Positions 8,568 through 16,046 are shown, numbered from the stretch's first letter. The stretch: 38,508 nucleotides of DNA from Oscillatoriales cyanobacterium M59_W2019_021 (GCA_015295945.1 DVED01000121.1:1-38508), one strand, 5' to 3'. The notes: a model not told the origin generated them from the sequence alone. Numbers and translations are program-made.

Positions 8568-9080
8568 ATGAATTTAATTCTCGATCGAATTTTAAATTCA
8601 TTTTCTACAGTCCCCACTGCTGAAGACTGGTTGTATTCAGTTATTTTATTAGTCGTTTACGCGGCGATCGCTCTTCCCATCGGACGGAAACTCAATTTTT
8701 TACAATTTGATATGGGGTTACATCCGGCGATCATTTTGCGAATGGCGATGGTTGCCTGGATCGCCCCCGGTTTGCTCGAAGAACTGGTCTGGCGAGTTTG
8801 CCTTATCCCTCATCCTACCGAGGCGATCGACCCTTCTATCTTCTGGTTTTGGGTCATCTTAAGTCTCTGTCTGTTTGCGATTTACCATCCTCTCAATTTT
8901 TTTGTCAAACACGACACCTTTAAAGATCCGATATTTTTACTCTTAGCGACCCTTTTAGGTGTCATTTGTACGATGTCTTACCTCAAAAGTGGCTCGATTT
9001 GGACTCCGACATTTTTGCATTGGGCGATCATCGTGGTGTGGTTATCTTTCTGTGGCGGTTACGACAAAATACACGGTTAA
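8568..9080 (+). CDS. CPBP-family (Abi/RCE1-like) intramembrane protease
   Basis: A 170-residue multi-spanning protein. The CPBP motifs are visible: EExxR as 'EELVWR' at about residues 71-76, FxxxH as 'FAIYH', and a third His in 'FLHWAIIVVW' near the end. These residues form the glutamic-type catalytic site of the family. At least four hydrophobic helices are evident. The substrate is unknown. The ATG at 8568 has no clear ribosome binding site and lies just after a dispersed repeat. A hairpin follows the stop. Confidence 0.82.
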   Translation: MNLILDRILNSFSTVPTAEDWLYSVILLVVYAAIALPIGRKLNFLQFDMGLHPAIILRMAMVAWIAPGLLEELVWRVCLIPHPTEAIDPSIFWFWVILSLCLFAIYHPLNFFVKHDTFKDPIFLLLATLLGVICTMSYLKSGSIWTPTFLHWAIIVVWLSFCGGYDKIHG

Positions 9081-9111
9081 AAAAAATCCCAGCGTAGATA
9101 GCTACACTGGG
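9079..9111 (-). terminator. Rho-independent terminator of the porin gene
   Basis: CCCAGCGTAG, four-base loop, CTACACTGGG (9088-9111) forms a ten-pair stem with one mismatch. The A-run at 9079-9086 becomes a U-run on the minus strand, so it terminates the porin transcript. It may also slow the converging CPBP transcript. Confidence 0.8.
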
Positions 9112-9155
9112 AAATCTTGATTGGGTCGAAAATTTACAAGTCGTTGAGAACCGAT

Positions 9156-10886
9156 CTAGAACTTAAACGTCGTCCGAATGGTTCCCACCACGATCGTGTC
9201 ATTGTCCTCTTGGTAAGCGGGACGGAACACCGCAAACGCTCCAGGAGTAACGGAAATATTATCCGAAACTTGGATGCGGTAGAACCCTTCCAGGTGATAG
9301 GAGGTGTCGCCCACGCGACGACCGCTAAACTCGTTGCGGGTAGCTTTGGGCGGAATCCCAGCTACGATGCCCAACAGGTTGCCGTCGCCACCCAAATCGG
9401 GGAACGCCAGTTGCAGCGCACCGTTCATGATGGTAGCGCTGTCATTGTTGTCGTCAATGATATCGCCTTGGGCATTGGCGAAGGTAACGCCGTACCAACC
9501 TCCCACTTGGAACTTATCGCTGACGCCAAAGAGAACTTGAGCGCCCAGGGAGTTCCCCGTAGTGGCAACGCCATCGAACGGATCGGAAGCGTAGGCGTCA
9601 CCCGTGCTGCCGGACAGGTTCACTTCCCCACCCGGTGCGTAGTAGCGGACGTAGGACAGACCGAGTTTGAAGGCATCGGAGGGTTCAAACACTAAGTTTG
9701 CCAAAGCAGCGTGCTGACCGTTAAACAAACCGTTCTTCTCGGCAGGGTTGCTGGCAAATTCGCTTTCAGCCAGGTATGCCAAGTTCAAAGTTGCCGAATC
9801 TCCCAAACCGATATTCAATCCCAAGCCGGAGCTATCGTCGCCTTGACGTAGAACCGGGTTCAAACGACCGAAGCGAGAAATGGAACCGCTACCACTGCTG
9901 GCAATGGGGCTGACCACATCGATAAAGTCGCGAGGTTCGACGCTGTTCCCTGCCAAGATCACGTCTACGTTATCGGTGGCGGGGAATTTGTAGTAGAGGT
10001 CGTCAAGTTCGACATTGTTCCCGTTATTGCCATCAAAGCCCAAGCGGGTCATGTTGGTTCCGGTCAAACCGCCTCGGAACGAGGTGATATTCCGAGCTTG
10101 CAAGCGAGTCCGCAAGCGGTCTTTTCCAGTGAAGCTGGTGTCGAGGGTCAACCGGACGCGATCGGCGAAAATGGTTTGGGTGTTGTCATCGTTGGTGTCG
10201 CCTGCGGGGATACCGGGAATGGCAGAGCCTTCACCGGATGCGGGAGCGCCCCAAGTATCGGCTAGGGCGAAGATGACTTCCCCTTTCAGTTTGGTAGTGG
10301 TGGAGAACTGGTTGGCTTCCAACTCAGCGGTGCGAGCTTCCAGAGCGTCTACCCGTCCGCGCAGGGTTGCCAATTCGGCGGCGAACTCTTCTTGCAAGCG
10401 GCGGATGGTGGCGAGGGATTCGGGATCGATTCCTTCATCTCCGCCGACTAATGCCAACACCTGATCCAAGCAAGCGTTCAAACCCGCTGCGAACTCGTAG
10501 CGAGTTAGCGCCCGGTTGCCGCGATAGGTTCCATCGGGATAACCCGCGATACAACCGTAGCGTTCGACGAGGGATTGCAGGGCTTGGAATGCCCAGTCGG
10601 TGGGCTGTACGTCGGAAAGCTGGGACACCGAGGTGACTTGGGACAGTTCGGTGGTCGGGTCTGCCAGTTCGGAAACGGAGGTGAACTGAGCGACTTTTTC
10701 GGATTCGGCGGTAACGTCCAATCCTTTGGTAGTTTCGACGGCTGGCACTTCAGCTTGCTTTTCAGCCAGGGTTTGAGGGGCTTCTTGGGCGATCGCCGCT
10801 GTACCCCAGATTAAAGAAGTCATTCCCACCAGGACGGGAGAGACTCGCAACAGAAAACTTATCGTTTTAGAATTCATCTCGTTCAT
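9156..10886 (-). CDS. Iron uptake/carbohydrate-type outer-membrane porin (SLH-OprB)
   Basis: A 576-residue cyanobacterial major porin of the Som type. A signal peptide is visible ('LIWGTAAIAQEA', cleavage near residue 33). An SLH domain at about 92-150 ('PTDWAFQALQSLVERYGCIAGYPDG') binds cell-wall polysaccharide, a coiled coil at 155-195 follows ('LQEEFAAELATLRGRVDALEAR'), and then an OprB-like beta-barrel ends in the terminal Phe ('TTFKF') needed for barrel assembly. The start could be ATG 10886, ATG 10877 or GTG 10895; I chose 10886. Such porins pass ions and small solutes across the outer membrane. The gene is monocistronic with its own terminator. Confidence 0.92.
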   Translation of the reverse strand: MNEMNSKTISFLLRVSPVLVGMTSLIWGTAAIAQEAPQTLAEKQAEVPAVETTKGLDVTAESEKVAQFTSVSELADPTTELSQVTSVSQLSDVQPTDWAFQALQSLVERYGCIAGYPDGTYRGNRALTRYEFAAGLNACLDQVLALVGGDEGIDPESLATIRRLQEEFAAELATLRGRVDALEARTAELEANQFSTTTKLKGEVIFALADTWGAPASGEGSAIPGIPAGDTNDDNTQTIFADRVRLTLDTSFTGKDRLRTRLQARNITSFRGGLTGTNMTRLGFDGNNGNNVELDDLYYKFPATDNVDVILAGNSVEPRDFIDVVSPIASSGSGSISRFGRLNPVLRQGDDSSGLGLNIGLGDSATLNLAYLAESEFASNPAEKNGLFNGQHAALANLVFEPSDAFKLGLSYVRYYAPGGEVNLSGSTGDAYASDPFDGVATTGNSLGAQVLFGVSDKFQVGGWYGVTFANAQGDIIDDNNDSATIMNGALQLAFPDLGGDGNLLGIVAGIPPKATRNEFSGRRVGDTSYHLEGFYRIQVSDNISVTPGAFAVFRPAYQEDNDTIVVGTIRTTFKF

Positions 10887-11251
10887 TACTCTCACACCTG
10901 CTCTTGTCTTTAAAGTTTTGTGACGCTAGCCAAGATTTTTAGGTTCCCTCTATACATAGATCGATTCATGCAACTGTTCGATCGGTCACCATTTTTATAC
11001 AAAATCCTGCCAAGACCTATCTTAGCATCGGCAGGTTAAAGCGACATTAAAGTCTGCGATCGCCATCGGGGTGACATCTCGAAAGCCGCAAAGCGTCCAT
11101 CGGACATAGGATAGACGAGTTTTCAGGAACTCCAAGTCGAACCGTTACCCCCCACGGATAGGATCGCATGGCATTCGCACTGCTAGATCTAGCGTGGCGA
11201 CGTCAGTCCTCGTTTTTAGCGTTCGGGAAATCCGAACTATACAAACAGGCT
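10887..11251. other. Divergent intergenic region
   Basis: Separates the porin (leftward) from the sulfide block (rightward). I see no gene. A 'cctgcc...ggcagg' imperfect inverted repeat at about 11008-11036 lies upstream of the porin and may be part of its promoter or leader. The rest is unremarkable. Confidence 0.5.
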
Positions 11252-11271
11252 ATATTGTTATATAGTAATAT
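11252..11271 (+). promoter_or_regulatory. Candidate ArsR-type operator 1
   Basis: A 20-base imperfect palindrome, ATATTnnTATATAnnAATAT, 26 bases before the GTG start of the metallo-hydrolase. Its right half TATATAGTAATAT (11259-11271) matches 12720-12732 in 12 of 13 bases, upstream of the arsR gene. AT-rich palindromes overlapping the promoter are usual targets of SqrR/BigR-type repressors; assignment to the local ArsR protein is inference. Confidence 0.6.
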
Positions 11272-11297
11272 TAAAGGCAGCCGCAGAGGTAACAATC

Positions 11298-11990
11298 GTG
11301 TTCTTTCGACAACTTTTCGATCCAGAAACCAGTACCTATACTTATTTGATTGCCGATCGCCCGACCCGATCCGCGATCCTCGTCGATCCAGTATTGGAGC
11401 AGGTAGAGCGAGATCTGCAACTGCTCCGAGAACTGGGACTGACGCTGAAATACTGTCTGGAGACCCACATCCATGCCGACCATATTACCGGAACGGGGAA
11501 ACTGCGAGAGGCGACGGGTTGCTTGGGAATCGTCCCGGAAAATGCCAAAGCTCAATGTGCCGATCGTTTTCTCAAAGACGGGGACATTTTGGAAATAGGA
11601 AGCGTGAAGGTAGAGGCGATTGCCACCCCCGGTCATACGGACAGCCACAACGCCTATTTGGTCGATGGCACGCACTTGCTCACCGGAGATGCCCTACTCA
11701 TTCGCGGTTGCGGGCGGACGGACTTCCAAAGCGGGGACGCCGGAACCTTGTACGATGTCATTACCCAAAAACTATTCGCCCTTCCCGATGAAACCTTCGT
11801 GTATCCCGGTCACGATTATCGAGGTCATACAGTATCTACTATTGGCGAAGAAAAACAGTGGAACCCCCGAATTGTCGATCGCACCCGTCGCGAGTTTATC
11901 GAATTCATGGCGAACCTCAATCTTCCCGATCCGAAAAAGATAATGGCAGCCGTCCCCGCGAACGAGCGTTGCGGTCGTGTTGCCGTATAA
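11298..11990 (+). CDS. Persulfide dioxygenase-like MBL-fold hydrolase (ETHE1/Blh type)
   Basis: A 230-residue metallo-beta-lactamase-fold protein. The metal site is clear: H57xH59xD61H62 ('THIHADH'), H113 ('PGHTDSH'), D131 ('LLTGDALL') and the final His in 'YPGHDY' near 174. 'GRTDFQSGD' at 139-147 is the signature separating ETHE1/persulfide dioxygenases, which oxidise glutathione persulfide to sulfite, from glyoxalase II. The start is GTG 11298 behind AGAGGT at 11285-11290. It is first in a rightward run with the rhodanese and arsR genes. Only the MBL half of Blh is present; a DUF442 half is encoded separately at 14653-15084. Confidence 0.9.
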   Translation: MFFRQLFDPETSTYTYLIADRPTRSAILVDPVLEQVERDLQLLRELGLTLKYCLETHIHADHITGTGKLREATGCLGIVPENAKAQCADRFLKDGDILEIGSVKVEAIATPGHTDSHNAYLVDGTHLLTGDALLIRGCGRTDFQSGDAGTLYDVITQKLFALPDETFVYPGHDYRGHTVSTIGEEKQWNPRIVDRTRREFIEFMANLNLPDPKKIMAAVPANERCGRVAV

Positions 11991-12037
11991 CAACACTCTC
12001 AATTCATCAACCCTAACTTTTCACAAAATTGACCTTT

Positions 12038-12574
12038 ATGCTGACTTCCAATCCGATCGAATTGCAAACCATTGATGCCCGGACTTTGAAACAATTGCTC
12101 GATCGACAAGCGGTAACGCTTATCGACGTGCGCGAACCCGGAGAATATGCCGGGGAACATATCCCCGGAGCGACTCTGGTTTCTCTCTCCAATTTTGACC
12201 CCAACCAAATTCCCCAACAAGATGGAAAAATGATCGTTCTTTACTGTCAGTCGGGGACTCGATCGAAAACAGCAGCCCAAAAACTCCTCGACGCCGGATT
12301 TCCCACGGTCACTCAACTCGCATCGGGTCTGAATGCGTGGAAAGACGCTAAATATCCTACAGTTGTCGATCGTAAGGCTCCCATTAGTTTGATGCGCCAA
12401 GTGCAAATTGTGGCAGGTTCTTTAGTTTTCCTGGGAACGGTATTAGGGGCATTTGTTTCGCCCGGATTTCTCGTTCTCAGTGGTTTTGTCGGTGCGGGAT
12501 TGATGTTTGCTGGGATCACCGATACTTGTCTGTTGGGAATGCTGCTGGCGAAGCTCCCTTACAACCAAAAATAG
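12038..12574 (+). CDS. Membrane-anchored rhodanese (YgaP-like sulfurtransferase)
   Basis: A 178-residue protein with a rhodanese domain (about 8-112) whose active-site Cys70 sits in CQSGTR, the persulfide-carrying loop. It is followed by a DUF2892-like hydrophobic hairpin (about 125-165) ending 'GMLLAKLPYN', as in E. coli YgaP. It should transfer sulfane sulfur at the inner face of the membrane. I chose ATG 12038 over an in-frame TTG at 12029. It lies 47 bases after the dioxygenase, so persulfide made there or by SQR could be passed along. A strong terminator follows. Confidence 0.92.
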   Translation: MLTSNPIELQTIDARTLKQLLDRQAVTLIDVREPGEYAGEHIPGATLVSLSNFDPNQIPQQDGKMIVLYCQSGTRSKTAAQKLLDAGFPTVTQLASGLNAWKDAKYPTVVDRKAPISLMRQVQIVAGSLVFLGTVLGAFVSPGFLVLSGFVGAGLMFAGITDTCLLGMLLAKLPYNQK

Positions 12575-12590
12575 CACTGAGGCTCGTTCC

Positions 12591-12619
12591 ATCCCACGCT
12601 CGATCGGCGTGGGATTTTT
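12591..12619 (+). terminator. Rho-independent terminator after the rhodanese gene
   Basis: ATCCCACGC, seven-base loop, GCGTGGGAT is a perfect nine-pair stem followed by a five-T run (12615-12619). It separates the dioxygenase-rhodanese transcript from arsR, which then needs its own promoter. Confidence 0.85.
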
Positions 12620-12718
12620 AGTAGGTCGTTCGTCAGTCGTTCAATTCTCGATCGATCTCAAATCGATAGTCAAGCTTAAGAGACATTTTCCCGTTCGCGA
12701 AAGAATCTAGTATACTAA

Positions 12719-12733
12719 CTATATAGAAATATA
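12719..12733 (+). promoter_or_regulatory. Candidate ArsR-type operator 2 (autoregulation)
   Basis: CTATATAGAAATATA, with an eight-base palindrome core CTATATAG, 24 bases before the arsR ATG. It shares TATATAGnAATAT with operator 1, which suggests that the regulator controls itself and the dioxygenase operon. Confidence 0.55.
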
Positions 12734-12757
12734 AGTTGTACCCTAAATTTCTCCGGA

Positions 12758-13117
12758 ATGTCCAAGACGCTTTCTCAGAAAAATACGCCAGAAGTCCTCG
12801 CTCCCGTTGCCGATTATTTCAAAGTCCTCTCAGAAACCAGTCGCTTGCAAATTTTAAGCTGCCTGAGAAATGGAGCGATGAACGTTACCGAAATCGGCGA
12901 AGAAACGGGCTTGGGGCAGGCGAATCTCTCCAAACATTTAAAAGTTTTAACCCAGGCAGGTTTGGTTTCCCGACAGCCCCAAGGCGTCAGCGTTTACTAC
13001 GAAATTTGCGATCCGATGATTTTCGATTTGTGCGAATTCGTGTGCGATCGCATCAGCCAACAACTTCAAAAGCGGGCGAAAGAATTTGAGAAGATGTCAG
13101 CCTTCAAAAATCGCTGA
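12758..13117 (+). CDS. ArsR/SmtB-family repressor, SqrR/BigR-like
   Basis: A 119-residue winged-helix regulator. The recognition helix is visible in 'TGLGQANLSKHLKVLTQAGLV' (50-70), then the wing 'RQPQGVSVYYEI'. Cysteines are at 35, 84, 92 and 96. C35 in 'ILSCLRNG' and one of C92/C96 near the C-terminus match the spacing of the redox pair in SqrR/BigR (C41 and C107 in Rhodobacter SqrR), which links through a polysulfide bridge when persulfides rise and releases DNA. The usual metal-binding ELCVCDL motif of SmtB/ArsR is absent. Neighbouring sulfur-oxidation genes support a sulfide-sensing role (inference). Confidence 0.88.
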   Translation: MSKTLSQKNTPEVLAPVADYFKVLSETSRLQILSCLRNGAMNVTEIGEETGLGQANLSKHLKVLTQAGLVSRQPQGVSVYYEICDPMIFDLCEFVCDRISQQLQKRAKEFEKMSAFKNR

Positions 13118-13191
13118 GATCGCTGAGATTTACTATTTTTCGATCGCCCTCTCGAAAAAAGTGGCTGGGGAGTTTTCTCACTCCCTCTTCA

Positions 13192-14178
13192 CTAAACATT
13201 CGCTTCCCAACGACGCGCACCCCTTGCCCGACGAATATCTCGCCAAATTTGCGTCGCCGCCAACGCCCCATCTCCCGCCGCGATAACAACTTGATTTAAT
13301 CCAACTTTCAAGTCTCCAATGGCAAAAATGCGCGGATGGGAAGTCCGACACATTTTATCGGTTGCAAGATTGCCCCCTTGCATCTCCAGGTTCAATTCTT
13401 GAAGATAACTATTGTGATAGCGGGAACCCATTGAAATTAGACCCGTTTCTAACTCAACGATCGAACCATCCACTAATTCTACACCTGTCATTTGATGGTT
13501 CTGTCCCAAGAATTGCCGAATCGGCGTTTCGACCAACGGATAACCGTGTTCCCGAAGTTTCTGGCGCATTGGCGGACTCACCTCAAACGTGCCGTGAGTG
13601 AAGACGGTAATGTAAGGTGTAAACCAGCTTAGATTGAACGCCATTTCTTCAATACTGGCTTCGCTTCCGGCAATTAAACCGCATTTTTTATCGGTCATTT
13701 CATAGCCATCGCAGACCATACAAACGTGGAGATTATACCCGGCATAGTCGTAAACATTTCGCATTTCTTCTAAAGGCGGCAAATGGTCGATAATGCCACT
13801 TGCCGCAATTAAATATCGAGTGCGGAATGTGGCAAAAAGGCTATTGACGCGCCCCACTTTTACCTTGACAGCGAAGGTTTCCCCTTCGTCTACCACTTCC
13901 TCAACGTAAGCGTTGAGAAAATCGCCATCCAAAGAAGCGTAATGTTCTTTGCCTTGCTGTAATAATACTTTTCCGGGAGTATCGGGTGGCAAGCCGAGAT
14001 AATTATGTAGCTCTTGCATCCAGAAAGAACGAGCTTTGCCTTTGTCAATAATTAAACTCGAAAGGCGAAAACGCTGCAAGTAAATGCCCGCAGACAGTCC
14101 TCCTGCACCGCCCCCGATAACGATCGCATCGTAAATATAATTTGTCCGGTTTTGAAGATTTTGTTTGGAGAGTTGCAT
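13192..14178 (-). CDS. NAD(P)/FAD-dependent oxidoreductase, thioredoxin reductase-like
   Basis: A 328-residue flavoprotein convergent with arsR. The FAD dinucleotide motif is 'IVIGGGAGGLSAG' (19-31). The redox pair C153-C156 lies in 'CMVCDGYE', placed as in thioredoxin reductase (CATCDG). 'RIFAIGDLKVGLNQVVIAAGDGALAA' near the C-terminus is the second FAD contact. The NAD(P) site 'GLIAGSEAS' lacks the usual GGGDSA form, so donor preference is uncertain. A role in reducing thioredoxin-like or persulfidated partners is plausible beside sulfur genes but unproven. Confidence 0.87.
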   Translation of the reverse strand: MQLSKQNLQNRTNYIYDAIVIGGGAGGLSAGIYLQRFRLSSLIIDKGKARSFWMQELHNYLGLPPDTPGKVLLQQGKEHYASLDGDFLNAYVEEVVDEGETFAVKVKVGRVNSLFATFRTRYLIAASGIIDHLPPLEEMRNVYDYAGYNLHVCMVCDGYEMTDKKCGLIAGSEASIEEMAFNLSWFTPYITVFTHGTFEVSPPMRQKLREHGYPLVETPIRQFLGQNHQMTGVELVDGSIVELETGLISMGSRYHNSYLQELNLEMQGGNLATDKMCRTSHPRIFAIGDLKVGLNQVVIAAGDGALAATQIWRDIRRARGARRWEANV

Positions 14179-14187
14179 CGCGAACCT

Positions 14188-14200
14188 CTCTAATTTAGAG
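14188..14200 (-). promoter_or_regulatory. Palindrome over the ribosome-binding site
   Basis: CTCTAATTTAGAG is a perfect 13-base palindrome ending nine bases before the ATG of the flavoprotein gene. Its gene-proximal end overlaps the AGAGG likely used as ribosome binding site (minus strand, 14185-14189). It could be an operator or a small masking hairpin. Confidence 0.4.
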
Positions 14201-14325
14201 TAAAAAGCAGAGGGCAGAGGACAGAAGGAAAAAGGTTGAACGGTCTGGGTTTTCAGTTATGCTTTTTTCCTAACTCTCCTGTCCACTGCTATAAATCAAT
14301 GAATCAGTAGATTGGGAAACGAATG

Positions 14326-14473
14326 ATAGCAACAGCCACTCGGGTTAGGACATGGCGACTGAGCGAAGACTGGGCGTAGCATTTGCATAAACATTGTCGG
14401 TTAGTGGACAAGATTATCGGGCAAATGCTACGCCCCTACCCAAATTTTTCCTAACGGGTATGGCAACTGCTAT
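14326..14473. mobile_element. MITE-like nested palindromic element
   Basis: About 148 bases with two nested inverted repeats. The outer arms are 14326-14350 (atagcaacagcc...gttagga) and 14449-14473 (tcctaac...ggcaactgctat), imperfect. The inner arms, 14372-14386 and 14421-14435 (gggcgtagcatttgc), are a perfect 15-base pair with a 34-base loop. There is no coding capacity. This is the architecture of non-autonomous elements in filamentous cyanobacteria. Confidence 0.65.
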
Positions 14474-14598
14474 AGTAGGAATTGCATGGGTTTGTCTTCG
14501 ATATTTGCTGGCAAAAACTTTTCCGCAAATCTACTGAACTGGGATTGAAATTTTTCAAGTTTTAACTTTGTTTCGATATCCCGGCAGATACAGGGATA

Positions 14599-14630
14599 AT
14601 GGTGCGTTACGCTCCGCCAACACACCCTAC
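14599..14630. repeat. Dispersed 'ggtgcgtt...caacacaccctac' repeat, copy 2
   Basis: Matches the element at 6146-6177 at both ends and sits directly before the 21-nt repeat (14632-14652). The spacer is a stack of at least three repeat types. Confidence 0.65.
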
Positions 14631-14631
14631 A

Positions 14632-14652
14632 TATGGAGGCGTTGCGTAAGTC
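14632..14652. repeat. 21-nt dispersed repeat, copy 2
   Basis: Identical to 8544-8564. It abuts the stop codon of the DUF442 gene, which ends at 14653 on the minus strand. Confidence 0.75.
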
Positions 14653-15084
14653 CTAAGAGAGATAGCTTTCGATCGCCTGTTTGAACTGCGGATTGGCTGC
14701 AAAATCAAATCCTAATTGTTTCCCAGTTTCTAAAACTCGGTCTACTGTCATTTTCTGGCGATCGGCGTCATAAAGTAAGGCAATAAATGCAGCTCTCATT
14801 CCGCTTTTACAGTGAATCAAAGTAGGTTTGTCAAGTCGATCGAGTTCTCGGACGATCTGCTCGATGCGATCGACATCGAGCGAAGCTGGCGTTAGGGGAG
14901 TATGGAGGTAGGTCAGTCCGGCAGTTTCGACAAGCTGTTGTTCGGTCTCCAAAAAACCGTCTTCGTTGGCAGAGCGGAGATTCAACACGGATTTAAATTC
15001 CGTATCTGCTAATTGCTGTACCTGTTCTGGAGTGAGTTGACCTTGAACTGAAAGTCGATCGTCAATTTTAATGATATTTTCCAT
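14653..15084 (-). CDS. DUF442 phosphatase/sulfurtransferase-like protein (Blh N-domain type)
   Basis: A 143-residue protein tyrosine phosphatase-fold protein starting MENIIKIDDRLSVQGQL. The active loop is H91-C92-KSGM-R97. The Cys-to-Arg spacing is four residues, as in rhodaneses and DUF442, not the five of classical phosphatases. DUF442 is the domain fused in front of the MBL domain in Blh of Xylella and Agrobacterium, whose bigR-blh operon oxidises hydrogen sulfide. Here the partner domain is the separate gene at 11298-11990. I chose ATG 15084; upstream codons in frame overlap the Rieske gene. It is in the same direction as the Rieske gene, 107 bases after it. Confidence 0.88.
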   Translation of the reverse strand: MENIIKIDDRLSVQGQLTPEQVQQLADTEFKSVLNLRSANEDGFLETEQQLVETAGLTYLHTPLTPASLDVDRIEQIVRELDRLDKPTLIHCKSGMRAAFIALLYDADRQKMTVDRVLETGKQLGFDFAANPQFKQAIESYLS

Positions 15085-15191
15085 GTAGATTTCTCTTTGA
15101 GTTTTGCTGAGACTAAATGCAGTTTTCAAAAGTTCGATCGCCCTTTTTTCCACCCATTTAAACGTTCGAGATTGAATCGAGGACAGCAATC

Positions 15192-15725
15192 CTAAACCCA
15201 CCAAGGTTGTTTGCCCGTCCGGGGATCGTTTTCCGTCCAAGGTGCAATCCGGATGTACTCTCCCGCCAACGTCACCCGAACTAGTTTGAGGGGAAGTGGA
15301 GCCGGACCGCGGACCACGTTTCCATCCGCATCGTAGCGAGACCCGTGACAGGGACATTGGAATTGATTCTCGTTGGGGTTCCACGGAAACGTACAACCTA
15401 AATGGGTACAGTTATCGACGATTCCCCAAGGATGGAGCGTGCCATCTTCCCGAAGGGTCAGGTACGTGGGTTCTGCGGCTAAACCCGCCACTAAGGCACG
15501 AGTGCCCGGTGCTTCTGCCAAAATTTGACTCGCGGGAATGAGATTGCCATTGATATCTTTGGCGAGAATCGAACCGTCTTCGCCGACTTCTGCGGGTGCG
15601 GCAAAGAACTTTGCCGCCGGGTAGAGCACGGTGCCCGCTGTGGTGGCGACAACCGCACCCGTGAGAAAGTTAAGCAATTGTCGCCTCGACAGGGAGGGAC
15701 TTTCCAGAGGAAGACTCTCGGACAT
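15192..15725 (-). CDS. petC: Cytochrome b6f-type Rieske iron-sulfur protein (extra PetC)
   Basis: A 177-residue Rieske protein. An N-terminal 'SRRQLLNFLTGAVVATTAGTVLYP' segment anchors it in the membrane. The 2Fe-2S ligands are C106/H108 ('CTHLGC') and C124/H127 ('CPCHGSRY'), with C111-C126 as the stabilising disulfide. Length and the 'GPAPLPLKLVRV' tail fit PetC of the b6f complex. No petA lies beside it, although the usual location is a petC-petA operon, so this is probably an alternative isoform. Its promoter faces the SQR gene, suggesting a role when sulfide electrons enter the quinone pool (inference). Confidence 0.9.
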   Translation of the reverse strand: MSESLPLESPSLSRRQLLNFLTGAVVATTAGTVLYPAAKFFAAPAEVGEDGSILAKDINGNLIPASQILAEAPGTRALVAGLAAEPTYLTLREDGTLHPWGIVDNCTHLGCTFPWNPNENQFQCPCHGSRYDADGNVVRGPAPLPLKLVRVTLAGEYIRIAPWTENDPRTGKQPWWV

Positions 15726-16046
15726 GACTGGATACCTCTGTATTGTAGGTTTGCGAACGTTGTTTACATTTCTATAATATAACTAATTAGCGATTTAGTC
15801 AATTAAGAGATCGAAATTCCCAACTCGGCATCCTGTGCGCCGGAGATCGATCGCGAAGAGGCAAGTCGGCACGGCTATAGAGGGCGAGCCAATCGAATCG
15901 CGGGACAAAAATAATTAACTAGTTTCCCATTTGGTTAAATAATGACATAATGAGAACAAGCCAAACCGTTTGGTAAAAGACAGGGGTTGTAGGGTAACGC
16001 TTTTGGAGCGATCCCGCACCAGTTTCGATCGCTCGGAGTCATGAAT
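15726..16046. other. Divergent promoter region between Rieske and SQR genes
   Basis: About 320 bases without a gene. Near the Rieske start is the motif at 15766-15782. Nearer SQR, 'ggttaaataatgacataatgag' (15934-15955) is AT-rich and may contain its -10 region. GGAG at 16035-16038 is the SQR ribosome binding site. Confidence 0.6.
15766..15782 (-). promoter_or_regulatory. Candidate ArsR-type operator 3
   Basis: On the minus strand this reads TTATATTATAGAAATGT, about 41 bases before the Rieske ATG. TATAGAAATGT differs by one base from TATAGAAATAT in operator 2. It may serve both divergent genes. Confidence 0.45.

Noticed and set aside
9117-9695. 192-codon plus-strand frame opposite the porin
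   Set aside because: Antisense to the porin beta-barrel and lies past the terminator; composition fits a shadow.
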